A DNA stretch of 6,802 bases from SIG673 sp045653945 (GTDB lineage: Bacteria; Bacillota; Clostridia; Oscillospirales; CAG-272): NCBI GenBank assembly GCA_045653945.1, contig JAZOML010000015.1:1-6802 (forward strand), written 5' to 3'. Below the pieces are notes generated by a model. That model was not told the origin of the DNA. It made no database searches and saw nothing but the letters and a program-made list of their open reading frames with translations. Below, piece after piece: positions 5,139 to 6,802 of this stretch. Every line of letters begins with the position of its first letter. Position 1 is the stretch's first letter. Both the position numbers and the translations under genes were made by a program.

Positions 5139-6584
5139 TTAACCCTTAAATCTTATTTTCAGTGATGCCGAATCGAGTCGGTATTTTTCAAGAATATCCT
5201 TTGCAAAGGATTTTGGAGGGAGTCGTTTTTTCTCGATTTTGTAGGTGCGTCGGTTACTGTTTTGCTCGTCAACCGTAACGCCAAGGAAGGGAATGGTAGT
5301 TTTTGAAAGGTCGTGCTGGTGGGTGATATAAAGACCGAGGTTTCCGCTGGAGTTTATGGTGTCAGCCAGTATTCCAGTTTGCTCGATTGCTTTTTCCTCG
5401 CCCGTTGTGGCGAAGGTTTCGTTGAGTAGGATAAGGGCGTTACCGTCCTGTTTTTCAAGGATAGCGTCAACGCGTTTTTTCTCATCGAGGAAGCGTCCCG
5501 TACCCTCAAATCTTTCATCGCGCGGGAAGTGTGCGTACACTGCCGAGAGCAGAGATGCTTGTCCGCCCTCGCAAAATACGGGCATACCTGCAAGGAATAG
5601 GAGGGCAGCGCCTCCGAGCGCTCGGACGTATGTGGTTTTACCGCCACCGTTTGCACCCGTCAGGTAGAAAAACGGCTCGTTTTCGGTAAAGAGTGCATCG
5701 TTTGGTACAATTTTTGTACCTTCTTTTTTGAGCAGGGTTATATCGTATACGTTTTTAAGGTCGATGATTTTTTTATCTGAAAGTGTGGGAAAGGAGTAGG
5801 GAAGTCCGTTTTCGGTTGCTTTTTTGGTAAAGGAAACGGTTTTTGCAAAGAACTTGATTTCGGGCAGGTAGTCAAAGAGGTCGCCCGTTATCAGTGTACG
5901 GTATTCGGTGAGAAATTCCGTCGCCTCAACGCAGGAGTCTGGGTAGAGTGTGCCGAGTGCGTCAGCTATGCCCTTTTGGAGTATTATCGGAGTGGGAGTT
6001 TTTTCGTTTATTTCAATTCCGAGCTCCTTTGCGCAGGCTCGAAGCGAAGCGGTTATACCTATTCCCTCGGGCTTTTGTGCGGTGAGGTTTTCGGTGTCGG
6101 TTTTGAGGCATACGGTGTAGGCGTTGGTGATTTTTTTGTTGATTTCGGCAGATTTTTGTGTTGCCAAAATGAATTTTTCGCTACACGAAAGCTCATTTAC
6201 AGCTGTGCAAAATCTTGAAAAGAGTGTGCCGTATCCGTTAAATGTATTTGCAAGTGAGCAAAAGTATGCAATTTTGTCAAAGAGCTTAACGAAAACGAGT
6301 GCCGCCGTTTTTTCGCTTTGGGCGGTGGTTAGAGCCTTATACAGGGCTTCCGCATCGGAAAGAGCTAGGCTAAGTTCACTTAGCTTTTGCTCGGAGTTAT
6401 CATCGGAAAGCAGGGCTTTAAACGCCTCTTGGCGCGCAAGCAGTGTGTCGCGTTCAGGGGCGTAGAGCAAAAAATCAGTTATTTCGGACGAAAGCACGAG
6501 GTCGAGCTTAAGGTCGTTTACAATCTCGCCGTCCATAATTTTTTTAGGTATTTGATGTGCAAATGCAAGTCTTGGATATGACAT
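5139..6584 (-). CDS. MutS-family ATPase lacking mismatch-binding domains (first of a tandem pair)
   Basis: I place the start at 6584, giving 481 residues, because a strong GGAGGG stands 4 nt upstream of that ATG. The open frame runs on to 6710, but the extra 42 codons are repeat DNA. A helical N-terminal half (about 1-255) is followed by GLPYSFPTL (260-268) and a MutS domain V ATPase: Walker A GANGGGKTT (310-318, K316), GRFLDEKKR signature-like segment (363-371), Walker B LILLNE (384-389), with Asn before catalytic E389, and H422 in ITHQHD. Full MutS has DE in Walker B, and Asn here is a feature I recall for short MutS-like proteins of Firmicutes and Bacteroidetes. No mismatch-recognition, connector or Smr domain is present. 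It heads an apparent operon with a divergent paralogue (gap 4 nt) and mrnC. Such tandem pairs may form asymmetric dimers, which is inference. Confidence 0.85.
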   Translation of the reverse strand: MSYPRLAFAHQIPKKIMDGEIVNDLKLDLVLSSEITDFLLYAPERDTLLARQEAFKALLSDDNSEQKLSELSLALSDAEALYKALTTAQSEKTAALVFVKLFDKIAYFCSLANTFNGYGTLFSRFCTAVNELSCSEKFILATQKSAEINKKITNAYTVCLKTDTENLTAQKPEGIGITASLRACAKELGIEINEKTPTPIILQKGIADALGTLYPDSCVEATEFLTEYRTLITGDLFDYLPEIKFFAKTVSFTKKATENGLPYSFPTLSDKKIIDLKNVYDITLLKKEGTKIVPNDALFTENEPFFYLTGANGGGKTTYVRALGGAALLFLAGMPVFCEGGQASLLSAVYAHFPRDERFEGTGRFLDEKKRVDAILEKQDGNALILLNETFATTGEEKAIEQTGILADTINSSGNLGLYITHQHDLSKTTIPFLGVTVDEQNSNRRTYKIEKKRLPPKSFAKDILEKYRLDSASLKIRFKG

Positions 6585-6588
6585 TTTT

Positions 6589-6594
6589 CCCTCC
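6589..6594 (-). promoter_or_regulatory. Ribosome-binding site that fixes the start of the first MutS-type gene
   Basis: GGAGGG on the minus strand lies 4 nt before the ATG at 6584. It is the best Shine-Dalgarno in the window and supports the internal ATG over the upstream one at 6710. It lies six bases beyond the end of repeat copy 4, so the repeat occupies the 5' leader directly before it. Confidence 0.8.
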
Positions 6595-6599
6595 GCTTT

Positions 6600-6668
6600 C
6601 CCCACTTTTTGAAAAAAGTGGACAAAAACTTCTCTTACCACGCATCCGTGATGTATGGTGTAAATTTT
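6600..6668 (-). repeat. Two-hairpin intergenic repeat, copy 4
   Basis: Read on the minus strand, this full copy begins TTTACACC and has a first hairpin CATC/GATG, then the conserved GCGTGGTAAGAGAAGTTTTT block, then a second hairpin CCACTTTT/AAAAGTGG around a 4-nt loop (6602-6621). It sits immediately upstream of the ribosome-binding site of the MutS/Mini-III operon, so it forms part of that leader. It is preceded on the same strand by another hairpin-B half (6679-6719), repeating the tandem arrangement of copies 1 and 2. Confidence 0.85.
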
Positions 6669-6671
6669 AGG

Positions 6672-6802
6672 CGTTTTTGTTTTTTTCGCTTTTTGAAAAA
6701 AGCTTGGCAAAAACTTTTGTTGAATTAATATAGTGTAAGGGTTTCGTCCCGTTCGGCTTTGCCTAACGACACGTTCTGTGTCGATAAAAGACTCACGCGA
6801 GC
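6672..6802. repeat. Right copy of 131-bp perfect direct terminal repeat
   Basis: This copy is identical to bases 1-131. If the ends are joined, the minus-strand leader of the first MutS-type gene runs from 6584 through this sequence into the structured region at 60-500. The joined gene-free spacer is then about 760 bp, between the end of the rhomboid-like gene and the start of the MutS-type operon. Confidence 0.97.
6679..6719 (-). repeat. Half copy of the two-hairpin repeat (hairpin B) at the right end
   Basis: This is the same sequence as about 8-48 at the left end, because it lies inside the 131-bp terminal repeat. The GCTTTTTGAAAAAAGC hairpin is at 6688-6703. It is followed on the minus strand by full copy 4, giving a head-to-tail pair. 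Confidence 0.75.

Noticed and set aside
6124..6465. 113-codon open frame on the plus strand, and similar frames opposite the MutS-type genes (3843-4130, 5356-5667)
   Set aside because: All are antisense shadows of well-supported ATPase genes. None has a domain or a convincing ribosome-binding site.
549..6710. CRISPR array
   Set aside because: The repeat copies are not regularly spaced, differ in sequence and orientation, are separated by whole genes, and no cas gene is present.
1..6802. Plasmid or phage genome
   Set aside because: Despite matching ends, no replication initiator, relaxase, partition, integrase or structural gene is present. All genes are chromosomal housekeeping or conserved families.

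Overview
The window suggests a low-to-moderate GC member of the Firmicutes, most likely a gut-type Clostridia genome or metagenome bin. This is inferred from the gene families (Mini-ribonuclease III, tandem short MutS-type ATPases, an inactive rhomboid-like membrane protein), from the A/G-rich ribosome-binding sites, and from intergenic spacers filled with short hairpin repeats. I cannot name a genus.

All five credible genes lie on the minus strand. In transcription order from the right: (1) a short MutS-type ATPase (5139-6584), (2) a second, divergent MutS-type ATPase (3677-5134) and (3) Mini-RNase III (3278-3670). These three are separated by only 4 and 6 nt and look like one operon. After a repeat-filled spacer with its own promoter come (4) a complete 2,3-bisphosphoglycerate-independent phosphoglycerate mutase (1423-3054), whose sequence is of the long, plant-like type, and (5) a polytopic rhomboid-like protein (676-1356), separated from gpmI by a hairpin terminator. 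The two ATPases probably work together, as homodimers or a heterodimer, and lack mismatch-recognition domains. Mini-RNase III would act in 23S rRNA maturation and gpmI in glycolysis. Nothing in the sequence ties the five genes into a single pathway.

The left 675 bases hold no convincing gene but are very rich in secondary structure. A possible plus-strand promoter near 33-60 is followed by a multi-branched fold (70-186) and by strong hairpins at 249-298, 405-434 and 435-497, the last with about 25 base pairs. The stretch is framed by a 30-bp perfect inverted repeat (16-45 and 587-616). It is either a structured RNA or a non-autonomous repeat element.

A family of two-hairpin repeats occurs at 549-617, 630-670, 3199-3276 and 6600-6668, with half copies inside the window ends. 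Their stems differ in sequence but keep pairing.

Bases 1-131 are identical to 6672-6802, so the sequence closes on itself as a 6,671-bp circle. No replication, mobilisation or partition gene is present and the content is chromosomal housekeeping. A repeat-induced assembly loop, a tandem duplication or an excised chromosomal circle is therefore more likely than a plasmid.
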